Source: an uncultured Bryobacterales bacterium
Lineage (GTDB): Bacteria > Acidobacteriota > Terriglobia > Bryobacterales > Bryobacteraceae
Assembly (NCBI GenBank): GCA_937959285.1
Contig: CALGAR010000002.1
Location: forward strand, 115,913 to 179,912
Length of the DNA: 64,000 bases
Reading direction: 5' to 3'
Part shown: positions 18,314 through 27,334 of the stretch, one piece after another
How positions within the stretch are numbered: position 1 is the first letter of the stretch
Layout: each line of letters starts with the position of its first letter
Program-made: the position numbers and the translations under genes
The notes under the pieces: model-generated
What the model was told of the DNA's origin: nothing
Seen by the model: the letters and a program-made list of their open reading frames with translations, nothing else
Databases searched by the model: none

Positions 18314-18355
18314 CGGCTCATTGTATCGACCTTAACAAACGAGTGGAGACGCCGC

Positions 18356-18396
18356 AAAAAGGAAGTCCCGCTCTGTCGGTATCCAGAGCGGGACTT
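18356..18396 (-). terminator. Rho-independent terminator of the upstream TonB receptor gene
   Basis: Exact 12-base stem (AAGTCCCGCTCT at 18363-18374, AGAGCGGGACTT at 18385-18396) with a 10-base loop. In the minus direction the stem is followed by CC and then five T (18356-18360). It sits 22 bases past the stop at 18419 and upstream of the CRTAC1 gene, separating the two units. Confidence 0.85.
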
Positions 18397-18418
18397 GGAG
18401 GTGCAGCGATCAGAACCG

Positions 18419-21400
18419 TCAGAATGCGTAACGGAGAGCAAACTGAATTTGCCGTGCAGCAGTGGTGCTACTGACCACGCCAAAGCTCGGCTGCTGTATC
18501 GTCACGCCCGGTGAACCAAAGTTCACAGTGTTCGGGAAGTTGAAAAACTCTCCGCGTACTTCGAGAGTATGGCCTTCCCGAAGAAGGAACTTCTTGGCGA
18601 TCGAGATGTCGAAGATCCGGCGGCCATCGTCTTCAATCGTGAAGGCGCCCGAATTGCCGAAGGTGTACGGCTTCGGCAGAACGACAGCGCTTGTATCGAA
18701 CCACCGGTCTACCGTCCTCTCGCCAGGATCGAGATTGGGATTACGAATCACGTCCGGACGCTCGGACGTGCGGCCGACGTTCGCTATGTCCTGTCCGGTC
18801 CGAAGATTGGAGGGAGTTCCGCTTTGCAGCTGCACGATCCCCTCAACGGCCCAGCCGCCAAGGATCGCGTCTGTAAACCGGTTCCACCCGCTGCCGAACA
18901 TGCGTCCCCGGCCGAAGGGAAGGTCATAGACATAGCCTACCTTGAAGGCGTGTTTAATGTCGTAGCTGCAGCGCGACCAGTCTGCCCGAGCGTTCAGAAA
19001 GTCCTGGAACTTACCTTCCGCCAGGGAGGACTGGTCATCCATGCATTTGCCCCACGTGTAGTTGCCGAGCACCGCCAGCCCTTTGCTGAATTGCTTCGTC
19101 ACCTTGAGCTGGAGAGCGTTGTACTCGGAGTTGAAGTGATTGCTCCCGCCGTCCATGTTGCCCGTGAAGCCGGCTTTGGCCAGAAGGCGGCGCGGACCAA
19201 CAGGTCCCGGACCAGGAGTTACAGCGTTGTTCCAGCCGTGATAACCGATTTGCTTACGGTTCGCGGAGCCGACATACCCGATATCCACCACAAGATCAGA
19301 CATCAGCTGATGTTGGATGAACACGTTCCACTGCTGGGAGTAGGGCGTGCGATTGTTCGGGTTTTGCGGCCATCCTCCAATCTCCTGCGTACTGCCGAAC
19401 GCAGGACCGGGATCCGTGATCTGGAAATCGGCCGTAACTCCGCGGTTGAACGTGCTCAACTGCTGGGGCAGGTAAGGCCAGAACTTCCGAAGGTCATTAA
19501 TTTCCTGCATGAACGTCGTGTTGTAAAAGACACCGGCGCCAGCACGGAAGACGGTCTTCGGAGTGATCTGGTAAGCGACCCCAAGGCGAGGCGCGAAATT
19601 GTTCCAGTCATCTCGCATCAACGACCGGCCATAGCCAAGACGGCGAGGCGGAGAATTGGGCTGACCTGTATACGGGTCCGGAAGGGGATTTACACCAGCC
19701 CAAAGGAGTTCGACGCCGTACTCGCCTGTTGACGGATCGCGGGTGATGACAAGGTTACCGAGAGAGTCCGTCGCGTCATAAGGCCGGAAGCCGGACTCCC
19801 ACCTTATCCCGAGATTCAGAGTGAGGCGGTCAGTGACGCGCCAGTCGTCCTGGAAGAATCCTTCAAAGTACGGCTGGCGGGCCTGCATCTTCGGAATGCC
19901 GAAGCCGCGGCGTGTCTCGCTCGGATACCCAAGCAGCATCGTAGCGAACGAGTTGCCGGATCCGGGATCATCCGCAGAGGCAGTGAGCGCAGTCCAGAAG
20001 GTAGCGTCGCCGTTCGTCGGGTTGGAGTACTGCGCGTTGGTTGCTCGAGCAGTGTACCCGCCGCCCATCTTAAACGAGTGGCGGCCAACAACCTTCGAGA
20101 GCTTGCCGTTAACCTGATGGCTGCGATCGAGAATCGTCTCGCCGCCGCCGCCGCCCGCCGTCAGGTAGCCTTGCGCGATAAAACTCACGCGGGTATCACA
20201 AAGGGCCTGCATGTCAAAAAAGCTAATGCCGGCCGTCTTCAGGATTCCTTCCCTTGTAAGTCCGTCCGTATAAGACGGGCATCCGGGGTTGTCCGGATTG
20301 CTAAAGCCGTACTTCAACTCGAGAACCGTCGACGGACTGAAGATGTGATTCCACCCTCCGCCATAGTTCTTCACGTCATACCGGTTCTCGCTGACATAGT
20401 AGCCGGTGATGTTCGGCACGATCTCGCCGACGCGCTGCTCGAGCATGCGGAAGTAAACGGTGTCCTTCTCGCCAAACGCATGATCGACACGCGCGACAAA
20501 CATATCACGGTCGTTGCTCTGCCCCTGCGTGAACAGCAGGTTGTTCACGATGCCGGGGCGATTCGGCAACGGCATGAGCGTGTCTACGATATATCGCATC
20601 GCCGGATTGATTCGGCTCTGGGGAATGACGTTGCTGACGAACGGCTGGCGCACGATCTCTCCGTTTGCGTTCAACTGGCCGGTGAGCGGATCGTAGATCT
20701 TGGTGCTCAGCATCGAGAAGTCACCTTGACGCATCGGCTCCAGAGGCACCGTGCCCTGAGCTGTCTGCCCGCGACGGCGGCGGAAGCCCTCCCAACTTGC
20801 GAACCAGAAGGTTTTGTCGCGCCCGTTATAAATCTTTGGAAGAACGACCGGACCGCCAATCGAGATGCCGTACTGGTTCTGACGGAAGGGGACTTTGCCC
20901 CGGTTCTGCCGGTTTGCGAACCATTCGTTCGCATCGAACTTGTCATTGCGAACGTACCAATAAGCGGAACCATGCAGGTCACGCGTGCCGGACTTGATCG
21001 AGATATTGACGTTTGCGCCAGCAGACCGGCCGTATTCCGCGGAATTCCCCGTCGAGACGCGGAACTCCTGAATCGCGTCCATCGGAGGTGAACCTCCCGG
21101 GGAGTTCATGAACATCATGTTATTGTCAATGCCGTCGATCGTGTAGTTGTTGTCCTGCGTGCGCTGGCCGTTGATTGAAACCATCTGCGTGCCCGACAGA
21201 TCACCGCGGCCCTGGCTTCGCCTGATATCGCTGCTGCCTGGCATCAACACGAGAAGCCGCGTGTAATTACGGCCGTTCACGGGGATTCGTTCGAGCTGCG
21301 AGGTTGTAATTACACCGCCCACCGAAGTTTCCTGCGTTTGCAGCATAGGAGCGGCAGCCGTAACTTCGATCCGCTCGGAAACATCACCGACTTCCAGCAC

Positions 21401-21721
21401 CAGGTCGACCTTCAGGACAGCGCCTGTCTGCAACACCACGTTGCTTTGGACCTTAGTCTTGAACCCAGTCATCGAAGTCCGCACTTCGTAAGTCCCAGGT
21501 ACAAGCGGACCAATACGATAAGCTCCAGTCTGATTAGTAATGACATCGCGACTTACGCCGGTCGCGACGTTAACGGCAGAGACGGTCGCTCCCGCTACGG
21601 CGGCGCCCGAAGCATCAGTGATGATGCCTACAAGGACCGCGTCGGAACCTTGCGCGCGTAACAGCATCGGCACGGCAAGCGCGGAGAGAAGCGTCAACGC
21701 GGACGATATTCGCCTAAGCAT
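18419..21721 (-). CDS. TonB-dependent receptor with carboxypeptidase-regulatory-like N-terminus (Oar-like)
   Basis: Second large outer-membrane receptor, 1100 residues. The signal peptide ends near LLRAQGS (residues 1-24). The regulatory Ig-like domain (GIITDASGAAVAGATVSAV) runs to about residue 110. The plug has the usual VNGRNYTRLLVLMPG and TIDGIDNNMMF segments. A long barrel ends in RQIQFALRYAF with the terminal Phe. It differs from the other receptor in most of the barrel, so the two probably take different ligands. It has its own terminator and is divergent from the exported Nif3-like gene across a gap of about 170 bases. Confidence 0.93.
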   Translation of the reverse strand: MLRRISSALTLLSALAVPMLLRAQGSDAVLVGIITDASGAAVAGATVSAVNVATGVSRDVITNQTGAYRIGPLVPGTYEVRTSMTGFKTKVQSNVVLQTGAVLKVDLVLEVGDVSERIEVTAAAPMLQTQETSVGGVITTSQLERIPVNGRNYTRLLVLMPGSSDIRRSQGRGDLSGTQMVSINGQRTQDNNYTIDGIDNNMMFMNSPGGSPPMDAIQEFRVSTGNSAEYGRSAGANVNISIKSGTRDLHGSAYWYVRNDKFDANEWFANRQNRGKVPFRQNQYGISIGGPVVLPKIYNGRDKTFWFASWEGFRRRRGQTAQGTVPLEPMRQGDFSMLSTKIYDPLTGQLNANGEIVRQPFVSNVIPQSRINPAMRYIVDTLMPLPNRPGIVNNLLFTQGQSNDRDMFVARVDHAFGEKDTVYFRMLEQRVGEIVPNITGYYVSENRYDVKNYGGGWNHIFSPSTVLELKYGFSNPDNPGCPSYTDGLTREGILKTAGISFFDMQALCDTRVSFIAQGYLTAGGGGGETILDRSHQVNGKLSKVVGRHSFKMGGGYTARATNAQYSNPTNGDATFWTALTASADDPGSGNSFATMLLGYPSETRRGFGIPKMQARQPYFEGFFQDDWRVTDRLTLNLGIRWESGFRPYDATDSLGNLVITRDPSTGEYGVELLWAGVNPLPDPYTGQPNSPPRRLGYGRSLMRDDWNNFAPRLGVAYQITPKTVFRAGAGVFYNTTFMQEINDLRKFWPYLPQQLSTFNRGVTADFQITDPGPAFGSTQEIGGWPQNPNNRTPYSQQWNVFIQHQLMSDLVVDIGYVGSANRKQIGYHGWNNAVTPGPGPVGPRRLLAKAGFTGNMDGGSNHFNSEYNALQLKVTKQFSKGLAVLGNYTWGKCMDDQSSLAEGKFQDFLNARADWSRCSYDIKHAFKVGYVYDLPFGRGRMFGSGWNRFTDAILGGWAVEGIVQLQSGTPSNLRTGQDIANVGRTSERPDVIRNPNLDPGERTVDRWFDTSAVVLPKPYTFGNSGAFTIEDDGRRIFDISIAKKFLLREGHTLEVRGEFFNFPNTVNFGSPGVTIQQPSFGVVSSTTAARQIQFALRYAF

Positions 21722-21892
21722 GTATCGTGCCCCCTAATCACAGCGATACTGCGGGGCAATGCTATCTCCGGAGAAACAGAAAGTCAAGATTCACAGCGAA
21801 TTTATCATCACAGTTTACGAAGCCGTGAATCCGCTTAATCAACTGCTCACCCTTCCTTCGCCGCCGGTGATAGACTATGGCGAGTCCGTAGC

Positions 21893-22771
21893 ATGCATTG
21901 TGTGATACCGTCTTCCACGTTTTCGCGACGCCGCTGGCTGGCCGCGGCTGGCTTTACAGCCTTCCATTTGGCAGCCCAGAATAAACCGCTGACTGCGCGG
22001 GATGTCATCAACCGCATCAAGCAGAATGTGGGTGTCCCCTGGGAGGAGAAAACAGTCGATACGTTCAAGGCGGGCAACCCGGATACAACGGTGCGAGGCA
22101 TCGCCACGTCCTTCGGTGGCACTCTGGATGTCCTGGAACGGGCCGCCGCCGCAGGACGCAACCTCATCATCGTTCATGAACCAACTTTTTATAACCACGA
22201 AGATCGCATCGACGGGCTCTCGGGCGCAGTTTTCGAGCGAAAGCAGAAAGTAATCCGCGACAACGATCTCGTCATCTGGCGATTTCATGACCACTGGCAC
22301 AGACGCCGTCCGGATGGGATTCTCACCGGCCTCGTCGATGCGCTCGGTTGGGCTAAGTATCAGGATTCTTCCTCGCCGCGCGTATTCGTCCTTCCGCCCG
22401 CACCGCTGCGCGCAGTCGCTCGCAGCCTGCGAGACTGCCTCTCCATCCGCACCATGCGCGTGATCGGCAATCCGGAGCTGCAGGTTTCACGGATCGCTGT
22501 CAGTCCCGGCTATACGAGCGGTCCGGCTGTCATTCGCTGGCTGGAGCGGGACAACGTCGATGCACTAATTATTGGCGAGTGCCGCGAGTGGGAGGGGATC
22601 GAGTATGCCCGGGATGCCATGACTGCGGGACACAAGAAGAGTCTTATCATCCTCGGACATGTCCCCTCTGAAGAGAGCGGAATGAAAGAGTGCGCCCGCT
22701 GGCTGAAGACGTTTATCCCCGAAGTGCCCATCGATTTTCTGCCATCGAGTGAACCGTTCTGGGCGCCGTAG
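21893..22771 (+). CDS. Nif3-like dinuclear metal-centre protein with Tat signal
   Basis: A 292-residue member of the NIF3/YbgI family, whose members bind two metal ions and form hexamers; the physiological reaction is uncertain. Family signs are IVHEPTFYNHEDR (in place of the usual HHP(L/I)F), a His-rich HDHWHRRRPDG segment in the position of HTNLD, and ILGHVPSEESGMKECARWL near the C-terminus (GH...E metal ligands). The odd part is the N-terminus: SRRRWLAAAGF followed by an AAQN-like cleavage site, a plausible Tat export signal, although the family is normally cytoplasmic. It is alone in its unit. Confidence 0.88.
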   Translation: MHCVIPSSTFSRRRWLAAAGFTAFHLAAQNKPLTARDVINRIKQNVGVPWEEKTVDTFKAGNPDTTVRGIATSFGGTLDVLERAAAAGRNLIIVHEPTFYNHEDRIDGLSGAVFERKQKVIRDNDLVIWRFHDHWHRRRPDGILTGLVDALGWAKYQDSSSPRVFVLPPAPLRAVARSLRDCLSIRTMRVIGNPELQVSRIAVSPGYTSGPAVIRWLERDNVDALIIGECREWEGIEYARDAMTAGHKKSLIILGHVPSEESGMKECARWLKTFIPEVPIDFLPSSEPFWAP

Positions 22772-22938
22772 CGGAACGACAGCTTCAGCCCGACGGTTCG
22801 CTCTAAGCGTGCCCATCATCCGTGAACCCCTCTCTGCCCGAATCGGAGTGCGCCTGCCCGAACCTTCGGTGTTTCCGCTGTTGCATCGGGCTTAATGAAG
22901 AATTAACCGATGCCATGCGCTGGCGCTACTACGATACG

Positions 22939-22973
22939 GGAACCTCCCATGCTATAGTTCGCTGGGAGGTTCC
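22939..22973 (+). promoter_or_regulatory. Inverted repeat sequestering the VOC-gene ribosome site
   Basis: Exact 11-base arms GGAACCTCCCA (22939-22949) and TGGGAGGTTCC (22963-22973) with a 13-base loop containing TATAGT. The right arm includes GGGAGG, the Shine-Dalgarno of the GTG start at 22979, so the RNA hairpin would mask it. It could be a translational switch, an operator, or both. The remaining bases of 22772-22938 hold nothing convincing. Confidence 0.5.
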
Positions 22974-22978
22974 GGAAA

Positions 22979-23776
22979 GTGACCGCATCTGCGACCGGCG
23001 CAATCGATAAACACGCACCAGGAGAGTTTTGCTGGGCGGAACTTGGGACTACCAATCAAAAGGCAGCCGAAGCATTCTACGGAGCGCTTTTCGGCTGGTC
23101 GTTTGAAAACGCGGACAGCACTTACGCGACAGTGAAGGTCAATGGCCTCGAAGCTGGTGCATTGTACCAGCTGCCGGAGGAACAACAGAAGCAGGGAGTC
23201 AAGCCCCACTGGATGTTGTATTTCTCGGTACAGGATGCGGACGAGTCCAGCCGGAAAGCAACTGAGCTTGGTGGCTCAGCGCTCATGGGCCCCCTCGATG
23301 TCATGGATTACGGCCGCATGGCTTTGATCCGCGACCCGCAGGGTGCTGTGTTTGGCTTATGGCAGCCGAAACAACATATTGGAACGCGGATCGCAAATGT
23401 TCCTGGAACGATGAGCTGGCCGGAACTTGTAACGACTGACACGGCGAGTGCTAAGAAGTTCTACATGGGGCTCTTGAAGTGGGGAGAAAAGACGTCCATG
23501 GGCGGTCCCGCAGATGCACCCCTCGAGTACACGGAATGGCAGTTAGGTGGCCGGTCGATCGGCGGCATGATCAAGATTGCGAAAGAGTGGGGAGATGTGC
23601 CGCCGCACTGGATGCCATACTTCCTCGTGTCGGACTGTAAAGCGACGGCCGCTAAATCATTCGAGTTAGGCGCCCGGGTCCGTGTTCCTCCAACGCCAAT
23701 TCCCGATGTCGGGGAATTCGCGATAATCCAGGATTTGCAGGGCGCGGTCTTTTCCATCATCCAACTGAGCCACTAA
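22979..23776 (+). CDS. VOC-superfamily protein with two glyoxalase-like domains
   Basis: A 265-residue protein made of two vicinal-oxygen-chelate domains in tandem. Each opens with the same signature: PGEFCWAELGTTNQKAAEAFYGALFGW near residue 13 and PGTMSWPELVTTDTASAKKFYMGLLKW near residue 142. Each ends with IRDPQGAVFGLW or IQDLQGAVFSII. Proteins of this type are annotated as glyoxalase/bleomycin-resistance-like or hydroxylase relatives; the metal and substrate are not deducible. It starts at a GTG behind GGGAGG, which lies in the inverted repeat described separately. Confidence 0.9.
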   Translation: MTASATGAIDKHAPGEFCWAELGTTNQKAAEAFYGALFGWSFENADSTYATVKVNGLEAGALYQLPEEQQKQGVKPHWMLYFSVQDADESSRKATELGGSALMGPLDVMDYGRMALIRDPQGAVFGLWQPKQHIGTRIANVPGTMSWPELVTTDTASAKKFYMGLLKWGEKTSMGGPADAPLEYTEWQLGGRSIGGMIKIAKEWGDVPPHWMPYFLVSDCKATAAKSFELGARVRVPPTPIPDVGEFAIIQDLQGAVFSIIQLSH

Positions 23777-23792
23777 GTTCCAGTTAGGAAGC

Positions 23793-23821
23793 CCTCCGAG
23801 AGATACTGAAATCTTCGGAGG
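23793..23821 (+). promoter_or_regulatory. Short hairpin overlapping the TolC-gene ribosome site
   Basis: Arms CCTCCGA (23793-23799) and TCGGAGG (23815-23821) could pair and cover the GGAGGAG Shine-Dalgarno of the ATG at 23828. The stem is only 7 bp with a 15-base loop, so it may be fortuitous. Confidence 0.3.
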
Positions 23822-23827
23822 AGCTCA

Positions 23828-25123
23828 ATGAAACGCATCGTCATTTTCACGCTGGCGGTCTGCCTGCCAGCGTTTGGGGCTCGAACCCTGTCAATGCGGG
23901 AGGCCGTAGAGCTCGCAGCGCGATTGAACCCGGACGCGCAGATCGCCGCTCTCAGGACCTTGGAAGCTGAGGCTTCAGAACGGATCGCCGCGTCTGCATA
24001 CCGGCCGCAGCTCTCGGCTTTGATCGCCAGCGCCTATCAGACGAATAATCTGCAAGGCATCGGGCTTGTGATTCCCGGCTTTACCGATCGCATTGGCCCC
24101 TTCCGCACGTTCAACGCCCGTCCTGCCCTCACTCAGACCGTATTTGACATGAGCCTCGTCTCGACGATTCGCGCTGCGCGCGCAAGGACGGAGGAGAGCC
24201 GCTACGAGGCCGCTGCCGTTCGTCAGGAGACGCAGCTTGCAGTCCTCCAGCTTTATCTGAAAGCTCTTCAGGCAGAATCGACGATCAGGGCGGCAGAAGC
24301 TCGTATGGCTGCCGCAGCTGCGTCTCTCCAGCAGGCTCAGGACCGGGAGGGCACAGGGACATCCAGCCGCTTGGATGTCGTACGCGCGGAGGAGCAATAC
24401 GAAGGAGAGCGGTCGATTGTGATCAGTGCGCGCCGCGATGCGGCAATCGCAAAAACGATGATCGCTCGTACAATCGGCCTCGAAGACACAGACTTCGAGC
24501 TTGTTCCCGAATCCGTTCCGCTGAACATAGAAGAGCCTTCGGCCGAGGCTCTGATCCGGGATGCGAAAGAGGTGCGGCCTGAGTTCAAGGCTCTGCAGGC
24601 AAGGCTCCGCGCGTCGGAATACGAGCGGCAGCGCGCAGAGCGCGAGCGGTGGCCCAAGCTAACCGTATCGGGCGACTACGGCCTCCTGGGCCGCGGTCCG
24701 GATCAATCCCTTTCAACCTACGTAGCCGGCGCATCGATCACATTTCCGCTGTGGACCAGCGGCCGGCTTACCGCCGAGGCATCGGCGGCCCGCCTCCAGG
24801 CCGATCGCGTCAAGCAGCAAATCAGGGACTTGGACCTCAAAGTCGCACAGGAAGTCCGTGAGTCGTTGCTCGAAATGGAAGCAGCGCGCGATGCCTTGAA
24901 TGCTGCTTCCAGGGGCGCCGCGGCCGCGCGTGAAGCCCTGGAGCTGTCGCGCCTTCGCTATTCGGAAGGACTCGCCACCAGCCTCGATCCGATTGTTGCG
25001 CAAAGCATCCTGGCGCAAGCAGAAGACCGCGAGATCCGGGCTCGCTACGATTACCTTCTCGCGCGCGCAAAGCTGGCCAGGGCTCGGGGGGATATCATGC
25101 TCTTTTTTGACGGTGACAACTGA
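23828..25123 (+). CDS. TolC-family outer-membrane efflux protein
   Basis: Trimeric outer-membrane channel subunit of 431 residues. A signal peptide (residues 1-17, ending FGA) is followed by two repeats of alpha-helical coiled coil and barrel strands, typical of OEP/TolC. The first contains REAVELAARLNPDAQIAALR and LQLYLKALQAESTIRAAEARM. The second contains VRPEFKALQARLRASEYER and ALELSRLRYSEGLATSLDPI. No pump or adaptor gene is adjacent, unlike the TolC gene at 42742, so its partner must be encoded elsewhere. It is convergent with the tail-fibre-like gene. Confidence 0.9.
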   Translation: MKRIVIFTLAVCLPAFGARTLSMREAVELAARLNPDAQIAALRTLEAEASERIAASAYRPQLSALIASAYQTNNLQGIGLVIPGFTDRIGPFRTFNARPALTQTVFDMSLVSTIRAARARTEESRYEAAAVRQETQLAVLQLYLKALQAESTIRAAEARMAAAAASLQQAQDREGTGTSSRLDVVRAEEQYEGERSIVISARRDAAIAKTMIARTIGLEDTDFELVPESVPLNIEEPSAEALIRDAKEVRPEFKALQARLRASEYERQRAERERWPKLTVSGDYGLLGRGPDQSLSTYVAGASITFPLWTSGRLTAEASAARLQADRVKQQIRDLDLKVAQEVRESLLEMEAARDALNAASRGAAAAREALELSRLRYSEGLATSLDPIVAQSILAQAEDREIRARYDYLLARAKLARARGDIMLFFDGDN

Positions 25124-25172
25124 GCTCGCGGCTCCCGTTGGACTGCCACTGGGGCTGGCGGCAGCCTGCCCT

Positions 25173-27326
25173 TTACGGGTTCTCCTGCGCCGGGTAGCGG
25201 ATGACCGTAAAATTGCGCAGCGTAACCGTATCGCTCGTAGTGCCGCTCATATGCCCCCAGAACGTAATCACCCGGCCCTCGTCCAAAGCTCCATCCACTG
25301 CCCCGGCCGTGGCCGAAAGACTGAGCGACGCTCCCCACGTCTGCGCGCTCCAGCTTACGCCAGACGCGCCGACGGCGGCATCGAAGCGGCCCGTAATCTT
25401 CGATTCCGTTGAACCGGCGGTCCTAGAAAGAACGGAGGATTGGCCCCATCGAAGTTCCATTCCAAACCCGCTCGACGTCCCCTCGTGCGAGAAGTCGAAT
25501 CGTACTTCAATGCGATCGCCAGGGCGGAGCGCCGCAGCCGGAATGCGGCAGGAGCCTAAAGAAGTTGCCTGCGTAGAAGAGGTAATCTGTCCCGCACTGC
25601 TGCAGATCACCTGAGGAAGCGAGTGCGTCTGCCCGGCTTCCCGAGTTCGGCGCGACTGCGAGGATGTGTTATACCACGCGTCTCCGTCCGCGGGCGACAG
25701 AGGGTCTACAGCGTTGCCGTTTTCCTGCCAGGCAGCCGACGCCCCCGTCGTGCCTCGAAAACTCCTTGCCGCAATCAATCCGTCCGGGTCAACTCTCGCA
25801 AGCTCGGTTGTGTCTGCAGCGAGCCACCGCTGCAGGGGATTCGTTCCCTGCCCCTGCCCGGCACGAACCGTAATTGCCGTCGAGCCCGTTCCGGCCGTGG
25901 CATCGAAAACGTGAAGCGTCGACGAAGGAAAGTTGGTGCCGATTCCCAGTCTGCGGTTTGTGTTGTCCCAGAAAAGCCGGTTGCTGTTCTGTGCGAGGTT
26001 TCCTGAGGCGTCGACAAACGGGACTGCTCCGTTTGTGAATCCAGTGAACAGACATGTGTTCCAGACGGCGTCGAAGCCATTGGATGTCAGGCAGCGGTTG
26101 GCCGGTCCAATGGGCAGCCTCGTCCATGTCGGAGTCGATCCTTGCGCAACGATCAGATCCCCTCGGGCAGGCGTCGCGGTTTTGGTATCGCCGTGTTCCG
26201 GACTGAGCAGCGAATGCGCAAGCGGCGGTCTCGGACCGGTAAGGCGAGGATCTTCGTTCGTCACAAAACGGTTCGTGCCGGAAGGTGTTCCTGCTGTTCC
26301 CGCCAGGGCCGCCTTCTGCTCGGGAGTTGGGTCATTTGCATTCGAGTGTGTAGGGTAGTTCAAGGCAAGCTTGCTTTCGGCGATCGCGGCAACAGGACTG
26401 ACGTTGTAGTCGGAAACGACGCCGGCTGCAAGTGATGGCGCTGGGTACGAACCCGTTAAGGCTCCGCCTGCGAGTCCTGCTGGTATTCCCGTCTGTCCCA
26501 TTCGATAGGAAGCGAGCAGTACATCGCCCGAAGCAGGAATTGCCTGAGGGGTGAAGGTGATAGTGTTGCTGCTGAGGCTGTAGTCAAGGCCAGGCTTCTG
26601 GAGAACGCCGTTCTTGTACAGGCTAAGGCTGGCCGCCGGTTCCGGGACTCCGGACAGTGTGAAGACTGCATTGGAGCCGTTGACCAATCCTGCCGGCGTC
26701 TCCCCGTCCACGAAAACCGGCGTGCTCGACGAGCCTGTGCCGCATGGCCCCGATGTGCCATCCACCCGAACGCAATCGTTCGTGTTCCCAACGACCGCCT
26801 CAAGAGCGCCGGAGGCATTGATATGAGCCACGCGCGAAGGGACGAACCCCGGTCCTCGCACGACGCGTAAGGACAGTTCGTCGTTTAGCCCTTCAATGTC
26901 AGAAATCCTCAGGTTGGAGGCCGGAGGCGGTGTCCCCGATCCGCCCGGCGGAAGCGCCTGCCGTACATCTTTCAATTGCAGCGGAGTCGTGCTTGGTGGA
27001 ACTGACCACGTTTCCGTGAACTGCACACGCCCGTCGCTGTTATAGCGAACCAGATAGTACGCGGGCGGATTGGCTGTGGTAGAAGGCGCAAGCTGGACCC
27101 GTAACACACCGTCGATGATCGGGACCACCACGCTCTGCGTTGCGATGTTCTGCTGATCCGCGGTCTGAAAGGAGCGCCATTCAATAAAGGCGGTTCCATT
27201 GAATCGGGTGCCATCAGCTTTATACAAAATGTCCTGAACTGTCGTCAGCGTCGGAGCGCCCTCAGCCGAGGATACGAGGAGGAGGCACATCAAAATCCAG
27301 GACAGCCGGTTCGTAACTCCATGCAT
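25173..27326 (-). CDS. Large exported tail-fibre-like surface protein
   Basis: A 717-residue protein of unknown function. The start is taken as the ATG at 27326, with GGAG 7 bases upstream; a TTG at 27338 is possible. After a signal peptide ending at SSAEGAP, an N-terminal beta domain (LTTVQDILYKADGTRFNG) leads into low-complexity linkers. Segments like phage tail fibres follow: TPVFVDGETPAGLVNGSNAVF, LSLYKNGVLQKPGLDYSL, GGALTGSYPAPSLAAG, NRRLGIGTNFPSSTLHVFD. A C-terminal beta-sandwich of about 150 residues closes the protein. No endosialidase-chaperone active-site block is visible and no other phage gene is nearby, so this looks like a cell-surface protein built from fibre modules. Confidence 0.75.
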   Translation of the reverse strand: MHGVTNRLSWILMCLLLVSSAEGAPTLTTVQDILYKADGTRFNGTAFIEWRSFQTADQQNIATQSVVVPIIDGVLRVQLAPSTTANPPAYYLVRYNSDGRVQFTETWSVPPSTTPLQLKDVRQALPPGGSGTPPPASNLRISDIEGLNDELSLRVVRGPGFVPSRVAHINASGALEAVVGNTNDCVRVDGTSGPCGTGSSSTPVFVDGETPAGLVNGSNAVFTLSGVPEPAASLSLYKNGVLQKPGLDYSLSSNTITFTPQAIPASGDVLLASYRMGQTGIPAGLAGGALTGSYPAPSLAAGVVSDYNVSPVAAIAESKLALNYPTHSNANDPTPEQKAALAGTAGTPSGTNRFVTNEDPRLTGPRPPLAHSLLSPEHGDTKTATPARGDLIVAQGSTPTWTRLPIGPANRCLTSNGFDAVWNTCLFTGFTNGAVPFVDASGNLAQNSNRLFWDNTNRRLGIGTNFPSSTLHVFDATAGTGSTAITVRAGQGQGTNPLQRWLAADTTELARVDPDGLIAARSFRGTTGASAAWQENGNAVDPLSPADGDAWYNTSSQSRRTREAGQTHSLPQVICSSAGQITSSTQATSLGSCRIPAAALRPGDRIEVRFDFSHEGTSSGFGMELRWGQSSVLSRTAGSTESKITGRFDAAVGASGVSWSAQTWGASLSLSATAGAVDGALDEGRVITFWGHMSGTTSDTVTLRNFTVIRYPAQENP

Positions 27327-27334
27327 AGTAATCT

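Noticed and set aside
22822..23010. 62-codon Cys-rich plus-strand open frame before the VOC gene
   Set aside because: No ribosome site, runs through the inverted repeat into the VOC gene, and its composition does not look coding.
25173..27326. Prophage remnant suggested by tail-fibre-like segments
   Set aside because: No capsid, terminase, integrase or other phage gene is nearby and the protein has a signal peptide.
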